Below are positions 1-8,023 of a DNA stretch of 64,000 nucleotides, in pieces. Under the pieces are notes generated by a model. The model ran no database searches and was not told the DNA's origin. It worked only from the letters and a program-made list of their open reading frames with translations. Positions within the stretch are counted from its first letter, which is position 1, and each line of letters starts with the position of its first letter. Source of the DNA: Candidatus Flexifilum breve (lineage in GTDB: Bacteria > Chloroflexota > Anaerolineae > Aggregatilineales > Phototrophicaceae). The position numbers were made by a program, and so were the translations under genes. The stretch is taken from positions 310,001-374,000 of the forward strand of contig JADKGC010000006.1 of assembly GCA_016717205.1 (NCBI GenBank). The letters are read 5' to 3'.

Positions 1-248
1 ACGATATCCCGGCGCACGAGCGGTTCGCCGCCCGTGATGCGCAGTTTGACGACGCCGAGGCCGACGGCGATCCGCGCCAAGCGCGTGATCTCCTCGTAGC
101 GGAGGATTTGCTCATGCGGGGTGAACTCAAATTTCTCGTGATACACGTCGGCGGGCATACAGTACGCACAGCGGAAATTGCAACGGTCGGTCACGGAGAT
201 GCGCAGATCACGCAGCGGACGTTTAAATTGATCAACAGGTTGGGTCAT
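1..248 (-). CDS. moaA: GTP 3',8-cyclase MoaA, N-terminal part (cut by window edge)
   Basis: The first 82 codons, read on the minus strand from ATG at 246-248, match the radical SAM enzyme that converts GTP to 3',8-cyclo-GTP in molybdenum cofactor synthesis. The protein opens MTQPVDQFKRPLRDLRISVT, followed by the radical-SAM cysteine motif CNFRCAYC (CxxxCxxC, 4Fe-4S ligands) and then the glycine-rich RITGGEPLVRRD that contacts S-adenosylmethionine. Motif and spacing are typical of MoaA. The rest of the gene, including the C-terminal second 4Fe-4S cluster, lies outside the window. It faces away from the FecR gene at 495, leaving a 246-bp divergent gap in which I see no clear promoter. Confidence 0.9.
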   Translation of the reverse strand, partial: MTQPVDQFKRPLRDLRISVTDRCNFRCAYCMPADVYHEKFEFTPHEQILRYEEITRLARIAVGLGVVKLRITGGEPLVRRDI

Positions 249-494
249 GCCAATCTATCCACTAAACCCTAGTCAGATAGCAAATAATCCTGCACTTTTG
301 TTCGTATATTCGCTCTTATCATGCGCCCAAACTGCCCCTTTCGTCAAGCACCACCTAGAACCAACCATCGATCCTCCTAGCGAGCCTGATAAAAAATTGT
401 TACAATAGTTTCAGCGATATTCAGACTTACTGCGTTAACCGACCCGGTTGCCGTTGGCACCACCGCATCATAACTCTAAAGGACATCAACGGGC

Positions 495-1439
495 ATGAAA
501 AGACTAGTCGTCGCATTCTTTATTCTCAGCGTAGGCATCTTTCCTTTGCTCATTCACGCACAGAATGAACTCGCCGCAACACTCGAAGTCCTCAATGCTG
601 GGGTGGAAGTGCAGCGCGTGAACACCCTGAACTGGATTCCGGTGAGTGTTGAAGCTATCGTCGGTGTGGGCGACCGCATTCGCACCGATGCCACCGGACG
701 CGCCCGCATCACGTTCTTCGCTGATGGGGTGGATACCGAACTGCTGCCCGATACTGTCTACCGGATTCAGCAGTTTTCCGGCGATGATACCCAGTTCACC
801 ATTCAAGCTGAAGTGCTGCTCGGGCAGACGATCCAGCGGTTGACCCGTTTGCTGGACGCCGGGTCGAGCTACGACATCACCACGCCGACCATGACGCTGG
901 CGGCCCGCGGGACGGCCTTTGCGATCCGCGTCGAAGAGGGTGGCCGCGCAGCGATGATCGTGACCGAAGGTACGGTGAATGCCGCGAAAGACGCCGCTGC
1001 TGCCGATGTTCCGCCAGAATTTGGCATCCGCGCGGACGCTGAACTCAGCGATGTGGTGCGCGCCGCCACGTTCGCCGAACTCGACGCCGCGATTGATGGC
1101 TGCACGGCCAGTGTTAGCACCGGGGATGATGTGAGCATCAATGTGCGCGTTGGCGCCAGCACGGATTTCCCCCGCGTTGGCACGATTGATGCGCGTGAGA
1201 TCGATCGCTTCATGGGCGTGACGGAAGCAGGCGCGTGGTATCGCATCAACTTCCGCGGCGGCTTTGGCTGGATCTTGTCTTCTAGCGCAGAGATCGTCGG
1301 GCAATGCGCTGGGCTGCGGGTGTTCCCCGACAACTTTGGGCCGGAAGATGCGTCGTTGTACGAGTCCGTCGGCGACCCGGTGGAGCGCGAAGCGCTCACG
1401 CTCCCTGTCATCACACCTGAGGCGACCGCGAATCCGTAA
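495..1439 (+). CDS. FecR-domain / SH3-like exported protein
   Basis: A 314-residue secreted or surface protein. Residues 1-22 form a signal peptide with a hydrophobic core ending in HAQ. Residues about 35-165 look like a FecR domain, the fold found in extracytoplasmic sensor and binding proteins; the stretch GVGDRIRTDATGRARITFF is typical. Residues about 205-275 resemble a bacterial SH3 domain (SINVRVGASTDFPRVG and WYRINFRGGFGWI). The tail is acidic and proline-rich. SD-like AAAGGAC lies at about 478-484. The stop overlaps the start of the CHASE2 kinase by one base (TAATG), and a paralogue follows that kinase, so I infer an extracytoplasmic ligand or cell-wall sensing unit. The ligand is unknown. 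Confidence 0.75.
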   Translation: MKRLVVAFFILSVGIFPLLIHAQNELAATLEVLNAGVEVQRVNTLNWIPVSVEAIVGVGDRIRTDATGRARITFFADGVDTELLPDTVYRIQQFSGDDTQFTIQAEVLLGQTIQRLTRLLDAGSSYDITTPTMTLAARGTAFAIRVEEGGRAAMIVTEGTVNAAKDAAAADVPPEFGIRADAELSDVVRAATFAELDAAIDGCTASVSTGDDVSINVRVGASTDFPRVGTIDAREIDRFMGVTEAGAWYRINFRGGFGWILSSSAEIVGQCAGLRVFPDNFGPEDASLYESVGDPVEREALTLPVITPEATANP

Positions 1440-3691
1440 TGGGGAAGCGTGTTCGAATTGGACTGCTCATCGGCGGGATCAGCGCGCTGCTGGTCCTGCT
1501 GTTCTGGTGGGGTGACTTGTTTGATCGGCTGCGCTTGCAGCTGAACGATGTCTATTTTCTCGACGCCCCGGTCACTGATCAGGTGATGCTGATCGCCATT
1601 GACGATGACAGCCTCGACGCCTATGGACGCACGCCGGTCGAATGGTCGCGCGGCGTCTTTGCGGACCTCGTTGACATCCTCGGCGCGGCGCAGGCGCGGG
1701 TCGTCGCCTTTGACATCCTGTTTGCGCAATCCACGCCCGCTGATGCGGAGTTTGCTGCCGCCATGCGCACAGCGCGGACGGGGGAAGGCCGCACGCGCTT
1801 CATCATGCCGCTGGTCGGTGTTGAGCAGATTGAGGCCAGCGTGCCCGGCAGCCTCCGCTTCGCTGAAGTGCTGCGCCCGACTGAGACGCTTGCCGCTGAA
1901 GTTGACTACTTTGGGTTTGTGAACGCTGCCGCCGATGTCGATGAGACGGTGCGCCGCCAACCTTCGCACATCTATGCGGGGGCGGAAAATGGGTATTCCT
2001 TCGGTTTGACCGCGTTTTTAGCCTATCTGCGCATTCCCGCCGCTGCTTTTGGGCAGGTGGTGACGCTGCATGGGCAAACGCTCACCATTGCCAATGAGCA
2101 CGCGATTCCGGTAGATGCGCGCGGCTTCTGGCGGCAAAACTTCTTCACTCCGTCGAATAGTGCGGATCGCGGTATTCGCACGGTTTCATTCCACGAGGTG
2201 ATCGATGGCACGGTCGATCCGGCGATCTTTGCCGATAAGGTTGTAATGGTCGGCCTGATGAACAGCGTCAACGCCCCGGACGAACGCCCAACGCCGCTGT
2301 CAGTCTCGTTAGCCGGGGTCGAGATTCACGCGCACGCCGTCGAGACCCTCATTCAGGGTATTCCACTTTACGAGCAGAGTACTGCCTCGAAGGCGCTGAC
2401 GATTGTCGCGTTCAGCTTGCTGGCGGGCGTCATTTACGCGCATCTGCGCTGGTACCTGATGCTGCTCGTCATGGTCAAGCTGCTGGTGGTGTGGCTCGTG
2501 TTCGCCTTCGTCACCTTCCTGACCTCGCACTGGGTGCTCAACCTGTATGACCCCATCGTGGCGATTATTCTGCCGGTGCTGGGCAGCATCGGTTGGCAAA
2601 TCACTACGGAGATCAACCGCCGGCGCAGTGCCGAGCATTGGTTAGCGATCATCCAGCGGCAGAAAGAACTGCTGGAGACGGTGATCGGCGGATCCCCGAC
2701 GGGGATCGCCGTGCTGGATCGCTATGGCAGTCTGAACAGCGCGAACCACGCTTTCGACACGACCTTTGATCTCACCAAAGCGCAGCGAACGGACAAGCAC
2801 TTCAGCCAGGTGCTGCAGGCGGTCGAGGTGGAGACGGAGGCGGCGCAGAAGCTGGCCAGCGGTCTGCGCGGGACAACGCCTTTCCACTTCGAATTCAAGC
2901 ACAAGGGGAAGACTCTGATGGTGGATGCGGCGATTCTGCCATCCGACGAACGCTGGGTGGTTGTCTTCCATGATGTGTCCGATCTCGCGGAGCTGAGTGA
3001 AATCAAGACCCATATGATTCGCATGCTGTCGCATGACCTCAAAAATCCGCTGGCCACGGTGATCGGCTTCAGCGAATTGCTCATCAACCCGGTGAGCGGC
3101 GAACCACTGCGCGAGACGCAGAAACGCTTTGTCGAGAACATTCGCCGCTCGGCGGGGTCGATGCTGATGATCATCAACGAGACGCTGAGCATGGAACAGC
3201 TCCGTTCCGGGCGCATGCGCAAGAAGCCCGTGGAACTGGCTGAGGTGATTCAGCAGGTGGTCAAGACGCAGCAAATCGAAATTGAGCAGCATCGCCACAA
3301 CGTGCAGGTGATGCTCGAACCCGAACTGCCGCCCATCCTCGGCGATACCTTCCAGATCAGTCAGGCGCTCACCAATCTGGTCAGCAATGCGGTGAAGTAC
3401 ACGCCTGATGGCGGCAAAATTCAGGTGCGCTTGACGCGGGATGGGGCGTGCGCTCAGGTCGAAATTGAGGATAACGGCTACGGTATGAGCGAAGCCGCGC
3501 AGGCCAATTTGTTCAAAGAGTTCTTTCGCGCCGATGCGACGGCTCACATTCGCGGGACCGGCTTAGGCTTGAGTCTCGTCAAAGCGATCACTGAAGCGCA
3601 CGGCGGACAGGTGAAAGTGGTCAGCACGGAAGGGCAGGGCAGCGTCTTCACGCTCATCCTGCCGCTGGCCGTAGAGGGAGTGAACGCATGA
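1439..3691 (+). CDS. CHASE2-PAS sensor histidine kinase
   Basis: A 750-residue membrane sensor kinase. One transmembrane helix lies at about residues 8-28. An extracytoplasmic CHASE2 domain follows (about 30-310; includes LIAIDDDSLDAYGRTP and VVAFDILFAQ). Three or so further helices (about 318-395), a PAS domain (about 405-515), a HisKA domain with phosphoacceptor His532 (MLSHDLKNPLATVIGFSELL) and a HATPase_c domain complete it; the N box is NLVSNAVKY, G1 is EDNGYGM and G2 is GTGLGLSLV. All catalytic motifs look intact. It overlaps the FecR genes on both sides (TAATG upstream, ATGA downstream), so the three are probably one translationally coupled unit. There is no adjacent response regulator; the nearest is the NarL-type gene at 6007. 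Confidence 0.88.
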   Translation: MGKRVRIGLLIGGISALLVLLFWWGDLFDRLRLQLNDVYFLDAPVTDQVMLIAIDDDSLDAYGRTPVEWSRGVFADLVDILGAAQARVVAFDILFAQSTPADAEFAAAMRTARTGEGRTRFIMPLVGVEQIEASVPGSLRFAEVLRPTETLAAEVDYFGFVNAAADVDETVRRQPSHIYAGAENGYSFGLTAFLAYLRIPAAAFGQVVTLHGQTLTIANEHAIPVDARGFWRQNFFTPSNSADRGIRTVSFHEVIDGTVDPAIFADKVVMVGLMNSVNAPDERPTPLSVSLAGVEIHAHAVETLIQGIPLYEQSTASKALTIVAFSLLAGVIYAHLRWYLMLLVMVKLLVVWLVFAFVTFLTSHWVLNLYDPIVAIILPVLGSIGWQITTEINRRRSAEHWLAIIQRQKELLETVIGGSPTGIAVLDRYGSLNSANHAFDTTFDLTKAQRTDKHFSQVLQAVEVETEAAQKLASGLRGTTPFHFEFKHKGKTLMVDAAILPSDERWVVVFHDVSDLAELSEIKTHMIRMLSHDLKNPLATVIGFSELLINPVSGEPLRETQKRFVENIRRSAGSMLMIINETLSMEQLRSGRMRKKPVELAEVIQQVVKTQQIEIEQHRHNVQVMLEPELPPILGDTFQISQALTNLVSNAVKYTPDGGKIQVRLTRDGACAQVEIEDNGYGMSEAAQANLFKEFFRADATAHIRGTGLGLSLVKAITEAHGGQVKVVSTEGQGSVFTLILPLAVEGVNA

Positions 3692-4651
3692 GACGGTGGC
3701 TGTTCGGGGCGCTGCTCGGCCTGATCGTCGTGACGGGGGTGAGCGCTCAGTCCCCGTATTCGGCGGTGCTGCGCATCATGAACACAGGCGTAGAACTGCG
3801 CCGCCTCAATACTGAGGCGTGGTTAGCGACGCGGCAGGACGCCGAAATGCCCTTCGGCGCGGGCGATGTCATCCGGATCAAAAAATGGGGGGCGCGCCCT
3901 GCTCACCTTCTGGGATGATCAGGGACACAGCGCGGAAATGATGGTGCTTCCGTACAGCACAGTCGAGATCATGCAGTTTGAGGTCGACGCGGGGACGCTG
4001 CGCCTGCAGCTCCGATTTGCAGGGCAAGCGGGCGTGCAGCTCGGTGAGGGCGTGCGCTTTGCCGCCTTTGACATCGAGACCGATCACGGGCATGTGACCC
4101 AAGCCGCGCAGCACTTCGCGGTGCAGGCGAACGACAGCGCGACGCGCGTCATTGTCGCGGTTGGCGCGGCGGAAGTCACGGGCGCGGGGCAGATAGTCAC
4201 TGTTGCGAGTGGGGAAGGCGTGCGCGTTCGCGACACGGCGATCCAGTCCTCGACGGCGCTGACGTATCCCATGAATTTCGCCAAGCTGGACAGCGCGCTC
4301 GACAGCTGCGCCGGCGTCGCCAATTCCACACTCTATCCGTCCGTCAATATCCGGCAGGGTCCCGGCGATGGCTATGACATCATCGGCGAGTTCATCAATG
4401 GTGATCCGGTCGAAATTCTCGGCAAGACGCCGTTGGGCGACCGCTACCGCGTGCGCTTTTTGAGCGCTTTTGGTTGGGTCGTCGCCGACGGCATCGAAGC
4501 GACCTGCCCGGATCTGCCCGTTTTCCCGTATGAGACGCTGGAACAGGTCTACGGGGTGATTGGCTTCACCGACGCAGACCTGCGCCTCTTGGAACCGTTC
4601 TTCGGGCTGCGGCGTGATGACTACCTGTTCTATCCGCTGCCGACCAATTAG
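3688..4651 (+). CDS. Second FecR/SH3-like exported protein, apparent frameshift
   Basis: A paralogue of the gene at 495, downstream of the kinase and overlapping it by ATGA. The first frame (from 3688) gives a signal peptide (MRRWLFGALLGLIVVTGVSA) and the start of the FecR domain, up to FGAGDVIRI. The family resemblance then continues in the +1 frame (NGGRALLTFWDDQGHSAEMM), followed by a C-terminal SH3-like domain (SVNIRQGPGDGYDIIGEF and VRFLSAFGWVVADG) to the stop at 4651. The break sits at a run of six A followed by T and six G (3878-3890). Removing one A gives IKNGGRALLTF in a single frame, matching the paralogue. I treat it as one gene of about 320 residues with an assembly indel or slippage site, not as two genes. 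Confidence 0.7.
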
Positions 4652-5625
4652 CTGGTGACGCCGCTCGCTTCGGGGTTTGGGGCGGGCAGGCGCACCTCGA
4701 TCTGCGTATTGTGCACCCGCACTTCGTAGCGCGGCTCGGAGTAAGTCGACGGCCCGTGCACCACCTGCCCGGTGCGCATGTCAAAGACTGAGTCGTGCCA
4801 CGGGCAGGTCACGCAGCCCTCCTCAAACTTGCCTTTTTCGAGCGGTCCGCCCGCATGGGCACACACCGCGCCCATCGCATAAATCTGCCCATCGTAGTGA
4901 TAGAGCAGCACCGGATAGCCGCCCGCGCTCACGCGGCGCGATTGGCCGGGGCTGAGATCGTCGGCGTTCAGGACGGGCGTCCAGTGATGGGGCGCGTCCG
5001 GCATCGGCGCGTGATTCACCCCGACGCGCTTGTGGTAGGACATTTCGCCCCCGAGCCACGCCGAGGCCAGCAGTCCCGCGAAGCCCATCAGCGCCAGGCG
5101 CACGCCCCGCGCCTGCTGACCATTCGCCCGGGCGCGCAGCGACAGGACGTACAGCAGCAAGGCCGCGCTGTTGACGAGACCGTGCAGCGTGCCATAGGCG
5201 ACGGCATCACGCTTGATGGCCGAGAAGTCGGTGAGACCGGCGAGGGCGGTCGGGACGGCAGAGATAGTGCCAATGGTCGTCAGCGTATTCGCCGTGGCGC
5301 GATGCCGCTTGCCCAGCGGCAGGAGCGACAGCACGTCAAACAGCGCCCCGAACAGCCACGCGCCGATGGTGACATCGGTCAGCAGGGGGTGCAGTGGATG
5401 CCCCAGCCATTTTCCATGCAGTACATCCGCGAGACGGCGCGTTGGTTCCCCGCCATCGAGAATCGCCTGATGTAAGGCTGATTTGATGTCTGTTCCCGCG
5501 CGTTGAAGTTCGGGCAGGGAGTCGATGAGCGGATCAACAACTTCTTGCAGATTGATTGGTGCTGGCGGCTCACCGCTGACTTGCATGGATTGTTTCCGGC
5601 TCTTCGCTCGGCGTGTCCCGTTCAT
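4648..5625 (-). CDS. DUF2231 membrane domain fused to a Rieske 2Fe-2S domain
   Basis: A 325-residue protein. Residues about 50-195 form a DUF2231-like membrane domain with around four hydrophobic helices (for example VTIGAWLFGALFDVLSLLPL). Residues about 215-320 form a Rieske domain with both ligand pairs, VCAHAGGPL (C-x-H) and CPWHDSVFD (C-x2-H), so a redox-active 2Fe-2S cluster is expected. The role is probably membrane-associated electron transfer; partners cannot be read from the sequence. An internal ATG at 5586 (MQVSGEPPAP) is an alternative start and neither site has a strong Shine-Dalgarno sequence. The stop codon overlaps that of the convergent FecR gene within the bases TTAG at 4648-4651. 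Confidence 0.8.
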   Translation of the reverse strand: MNGTRRAKSRKQSMQVSGEPPAPINLQEVVDPLIDSLPELQRAGTDIKSALHQAILDGGEPTRRLADVLHGKWLGHPLHPLLTDVTIGAWLFGALFDVLSLLPLGKRHRATANTLTTIGTISAVPTALAGLTDFSAIKRDAVAYGTLHGLVNSAALLLYVLSLRARANGQQARGVRLALMGFAGLLASAWLGGEMSYHKRVGVNHAPMPDAPHHWTPVLNADDLSPGQSRRVSAGGYPVLLYHYDGQIYAMGAVCAHAGGPLEKGKFEEGCVTCPWHDSVFDMRTGQVVHGPSTYSEPRYEVRVHNTQIEVRLPAPNPEASGVTS

Positions 5626-5788
5626 CTGTAACTCGCTCTCTGTAACTTTGACTGGCTTTATTATATCTGTAATTGTGGTGACGCAGGTGGTCAGGTGCTC
5701 ACTGTCGAAGATTAGCCCTCAGACCCATTTTCAATATATAACGAAACACATAACATAGCGACGTAAGTTGATTTGAAATGTTAGTGCG

Positions 5789-6010
5789 ATGGAAGAGCTG
5801 CCGAATATCAGGAAGATTGCGGTGCTCAAGGCGACGCCCGCGCGCCGCGCGCACTACCCGGACGCCGACACCACGGTGCTGGATCCGCCGCAAGATCGCT
5901 GTCAGCCCGCGGTGAGTTTTGTCAATGACGTGCAGGTGGATGAGGTGTTAGCCGCCGCGTTCGATCTGTCGGAAGCCATAGAACGGTTTGGTAGACAAGG
6001 AAAGCCATGA
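5789..6010 (+). CDS. Small hypothetical protein coupled to the response regulator
   Basis: A 73-residue protein I do not recognise, opening MEELPNIRKIAVLKATPARR. Third codon positions are strongly GC-rich in this frame, as in neighbouring real genes, which argues that it is coding. Its last codon overlaps the start of the NarL-type regulator (ATGA at 6007-6010), so the two are likely co-translated. It has one cysteine, no membrane segment and no signal peptide; the C-terminal half (VNDVQVDEVLAAAFDLSEAI) looks helical. No good Shine-Dalgarno precedes its ATG; the 163 bp upstream is AT-rich and shared with the divergent Rieske gene. Confidence 0.55.
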   Translation: MEELPNIRKIAVLKATPARRAHYPDADTTVLDPPQDRCQPAVSFVNDVQVDEVLAAAFDLSEAIERFGRQGKP

Positions 6011-6660
6011 CGTTCGAAAAACGAATTCGTGTCCTGATCGCGGATGATCACACGGTGATGCGCTGCGGGTTGGTGGCCTTTGTCCAGCGCTGTCCCGATT
6101 TGGAACTGGTGGGTGAGGCGGAGAACGGGCGCGATGCCGTCGAGCTGGCGCTCAAGCTGCATCCCGATGTTGTACTGATGGATATGATGATGCCCATGAT
6201 GGATGGGGTGACGGCGACGCGTCACATTCGCCGTAGGCGCCCCCGCACACAGGTGTTGGCGCTCACTAACTTCCTGAGCGCGGACATGCTCGTGCGCGCC
6301 CTGAACGCGGGCGCCATTGGCTATCTGCTCAAGACCATCGGCGCAGAGGAATTGGCGACGGCTGTGCGCAATGCCTACCAGCACAAGGCGACGTTTGCGC
6401 CCGAAGCAGAAGCGCAGTTGGTGGTCGGGGTGCAAAATCCGCATCTGTGCGTGCTGACTGGACGCGAACGTGAAGTGCTCAGCCTAATGGCACGCGGTTT
6501 GAACAACGCGCAGATCGCCGAGCAGTTGACGATCAGCTTATGGACGGTCAAGAAGCATGTGAGCAACATCTTCGCTAAGCTCAAGACGACCAACCGCGCC
6601 GAAGTGATTGCGTTTGCGTATCAGCATCGGCTGCTGCCCGACTGCGGACGCTACCAGTAG
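6007..6660 (+). CDS. NarL/FixJ-type response regulator
   Basis: A 217-residue two-component DNA-binding regulator. The receiver domain (about 1-125) has the acidic pair in VLIADDHTVMR, the phospho-acceptor Asp59 in VVLMDMMMPMMDG, and the conserved Thr/Ser and Lys region (ALTNFL and GYLLKTIG). The C-terminal LuxR-type helix-turn-helix (about 148-212) reads LTGREREVLSLMARGLNNAQ followed by a recognition helix in SLWTVKKHVSNIF. No kinase is directly adjacent; the CHASE2 kinase at 1439 is the closest candidate partner (inference). It converges with the YeiH gene across 47 bp that contain a GC-rich hairpin. Confidence 0.9.
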   Translation: MTFEKRIRVLIADDHTVMRCGLVAFVQRCPDLELVGEAENGRDAVELALKLHPDVVLMDMMMPMMDGVTATRHIRRRRPRTQVLALTNFLSADMLVRALNAGAIGYLLKTIGAEELATAVRNAYQHKATFAPEAEAQLVVGVQNPHLCVLTGREREVLSLMARGLNNAQIAEQLTISLWTVKKHVSNIFAKLKTTNRAEVIAFAYQHRLLPDCGRYQ

Positions 6661-6666
6661 GGCAAT

Positions 6667-6689
6667 GGGTCGATGTCTCCTCTCGACCC
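6667..6689. terminator. Possible bidirectional hairpin between convergent genes
   Basis: A perfect 7-bp inverted repeat (GGGTCGA / TCGACCC) with a 9-nt loop in the 47-bp gap between the response regulator and the YeiH gene. There is no T tract on either strand, so termination is only a guess from position and symmetry. Confidence 0.3.
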
Positions 6690-6707
6690 GGCTCTAGCCT
6701 CCTGAAC

Positions 6708-7796
6708 TTACGCGGCGGGCGGAAAGAGCACACCGAAGATCACATAGGCGACGAGTAGTGCGAGCACTGTATTGAACACGGTCGCGCCGATGTAGACCGC
6801 CAGCGGTCGCCAGCCGGCTTTACGGACTTCGGCAATCGAGAAATCGAGCCCGATGCTGATGAACGCCAGCGTGAACAGCCACTGCATGGCGTTGTTCATT
6901 GCGCTGACCGAGGCGGGCGTGAACGCGCCGACCGTCACGAGGATGCTCACGAGCGCGAACCCCAGCACGAATTTGGGGAAGCGCTGCCAGATCAGCGCCG
7001 GGCTTGGCTTTTCCGCCTCCCGGTTGACGACACTCGCGAAGTACATGGCCAGCGCGAATGCCACAAACCCGATCAATACGTTTTGTGCCGATTTGACCAC
7101 GGTCGCCACGCTCTGGGCCTGCTCCGCGTAGATCGTACCCGCGCCGACGACGGCGGCGGTGGTGTCGATGTTGCCGCCAAACCACGCGCCTGCGACGGTG
7201 GGCGAAAGCTGCAGCGCGTCCGCGATGACCGGCATCAGCACCATCAATGGCAGCGCGATCAGGATCACCAGCGCGGTGATGTAGGTGACTTCTTCTTTCT
7301 TCGCTTGCACCGAACCGGCGGCGGCGATGGCCGCCGAGACGCCGCAGATCGATACCGCGGACGCCATGATTGCTTTGAGCGTCTCCGGGAGTTTGAGCCG
7401 CCCGCCTAACCACCACGTGAAGAAAAACACGCTGACCACCATGATCAGCGCTTGCAGCAGGCCGCCGACGCCGAGCTTGAGCAGGTCGCCAAGGCTGATG
7501 CGCGCCCCGAGCAGGATGAGGCCGATCTTTAGGTAGAACTCGGTGCGAATTGCCGGGCGCACGAACTGATACTGCCCGATAGTGCGCAGGACGAAATTGA
7601 CGATCAGGCCGATGATGACTGCCGTGAGCGGATATTCCAGCGGGTTGCGCGCGAAACCGTTCGCTTTGAACTGGCTGCCGATCCATTTGTCGAGCTCGGC
7701 GACCAGCAGCGTGAGGACGATGAGGAGGATCGTGCCGACGATGAATCCGCCGCGGCGGTTGGTAGTCGTAGGGGTGGAGAGCGTGGCTGTGGTCAT
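6708..7796 (-). CDS. YeiH-family putative sulfate exporter
   Basis: A 362-residue polytopic membrane protein of the YeiH / conserved hypothetical 698 family, often annotated as a putative sulfate exporter. About ten hydrophobic segments are visible. Family-typical stretches are YLKIGLILLGARISLGDLL, SAVSICGVSAAIAAAGS and AWFGGNIDTTAAVVGAG. The substrate is not established by sequence. It sits directly downstream of a 41-residue membrane microprotein and a LysR regulator, all on the minus strand; in Escherichia coli yeiH neighbours the LysR gene yeiE, so the association is conserved although the layout differs. Confidence 0.82.
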   Translation of the reverse strand: MTTATLSTPTTTNRRGGFIVGTILLIVLTLLVAELDKWIGSQFKANGFARNPLEYPLTAVIIGLIVNFVLRTIGQYQFVRPAIRTEFYLKIGLILLGARISLGDLLKLGVGGLLQALIMVVSVFFFTWWLGGRLKLPETLKAIMASAVSICGVSAAIAAAGSVQAKKEEVTYITALVILIALPLMVLMPVIADALQLSPTVAGAWFGGNIDTTAAVVGAGTIYAEQAQSVATVVKSAQNVLIGFVAFALAMYFASVVNREAEKPSPALIWQRFPKFVLGFALVSILVTVGAFTPASVSAMNNAMQWLFTLAFISIGLDFSIAEVRKAGWRPLAVYIGATVFNTVLALLVAYVIFGVLFPPAA

Positions 7797-7805
7797 GATT
7801 CGTTC

Positions 7806-7931
7806 CTACGGCGCGAGCAGATTGAACAGCGGGTAAGGGATAGTGATGGCGGTGACGGCGATCAGTAAGACGAGCAGCAAGCCGATAATCGTGGCCAGCC
7901 AATCTTCTGATAGACGAATGGGTGGTTTCAT
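7806..7931 (-). CDS. 41-residue membrane microprotein upstream of YeiH
   Basis: A short gene with ATG at 7929-7931 and stop at 7806-7808. The protein opens MKPPIRLSEDWLATIIGLLL and continues with more hydrophobic residues, ending LFNLLAP: a short N-terminal cytoplasmic arm and one transmembrane helix (about 13-33). A good Shine-Dalgarno (AAAGGGG) lies six bases before the ATG. It ends 9 bp before the YeiH start. Some YeiH-family proteins, from memory, carry a similar 'EDWLA' plus helix extension at their N terminus, so this may be the detached first helix of the transporter (inference). Confidence 0.6.
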   Translation of the reverse strand: MKPPIRLSEDWLATIIGLLLVLLIAVTAITIPYPLFNLLAP

Positions 7932-7973
7932 GACAGACCCCTTTGGACAACACAACCAATTAACTCTTAAAAC

Positions 7974-7988
7974 CCTAAAGTGATTAGG
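7974..7988. promoter_or_regulatory. Candidate LysR operator dyad
   Basis: CCTAA-AGTGA-TTAGG, a perfect 5-bp inverted repeat with a 5-base spacer, lies 43 bp upstream of the microprotein-yeiH unit and downstream of the LysR gene. LysR-type regulators bind dyads of this general form (T-N11-A class; here the inner spacing is slightly shorter). No regulon comparison is possible from this window. Confidence 0.35.
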
Positions 7989-8023
7989 TTAGTCACAAGA
8001 AAGACACTGGCGTATGCCAAATG

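Noticed and set aside
869..1969. Long minus-strand open frame opposite the FecR and CHASE2 genes
   Set aside because: It lies across two well-supported genes, has no recognisable domain and shows the Arg/Ser-rich composition of an antisense shadow in GC-rich DNA.
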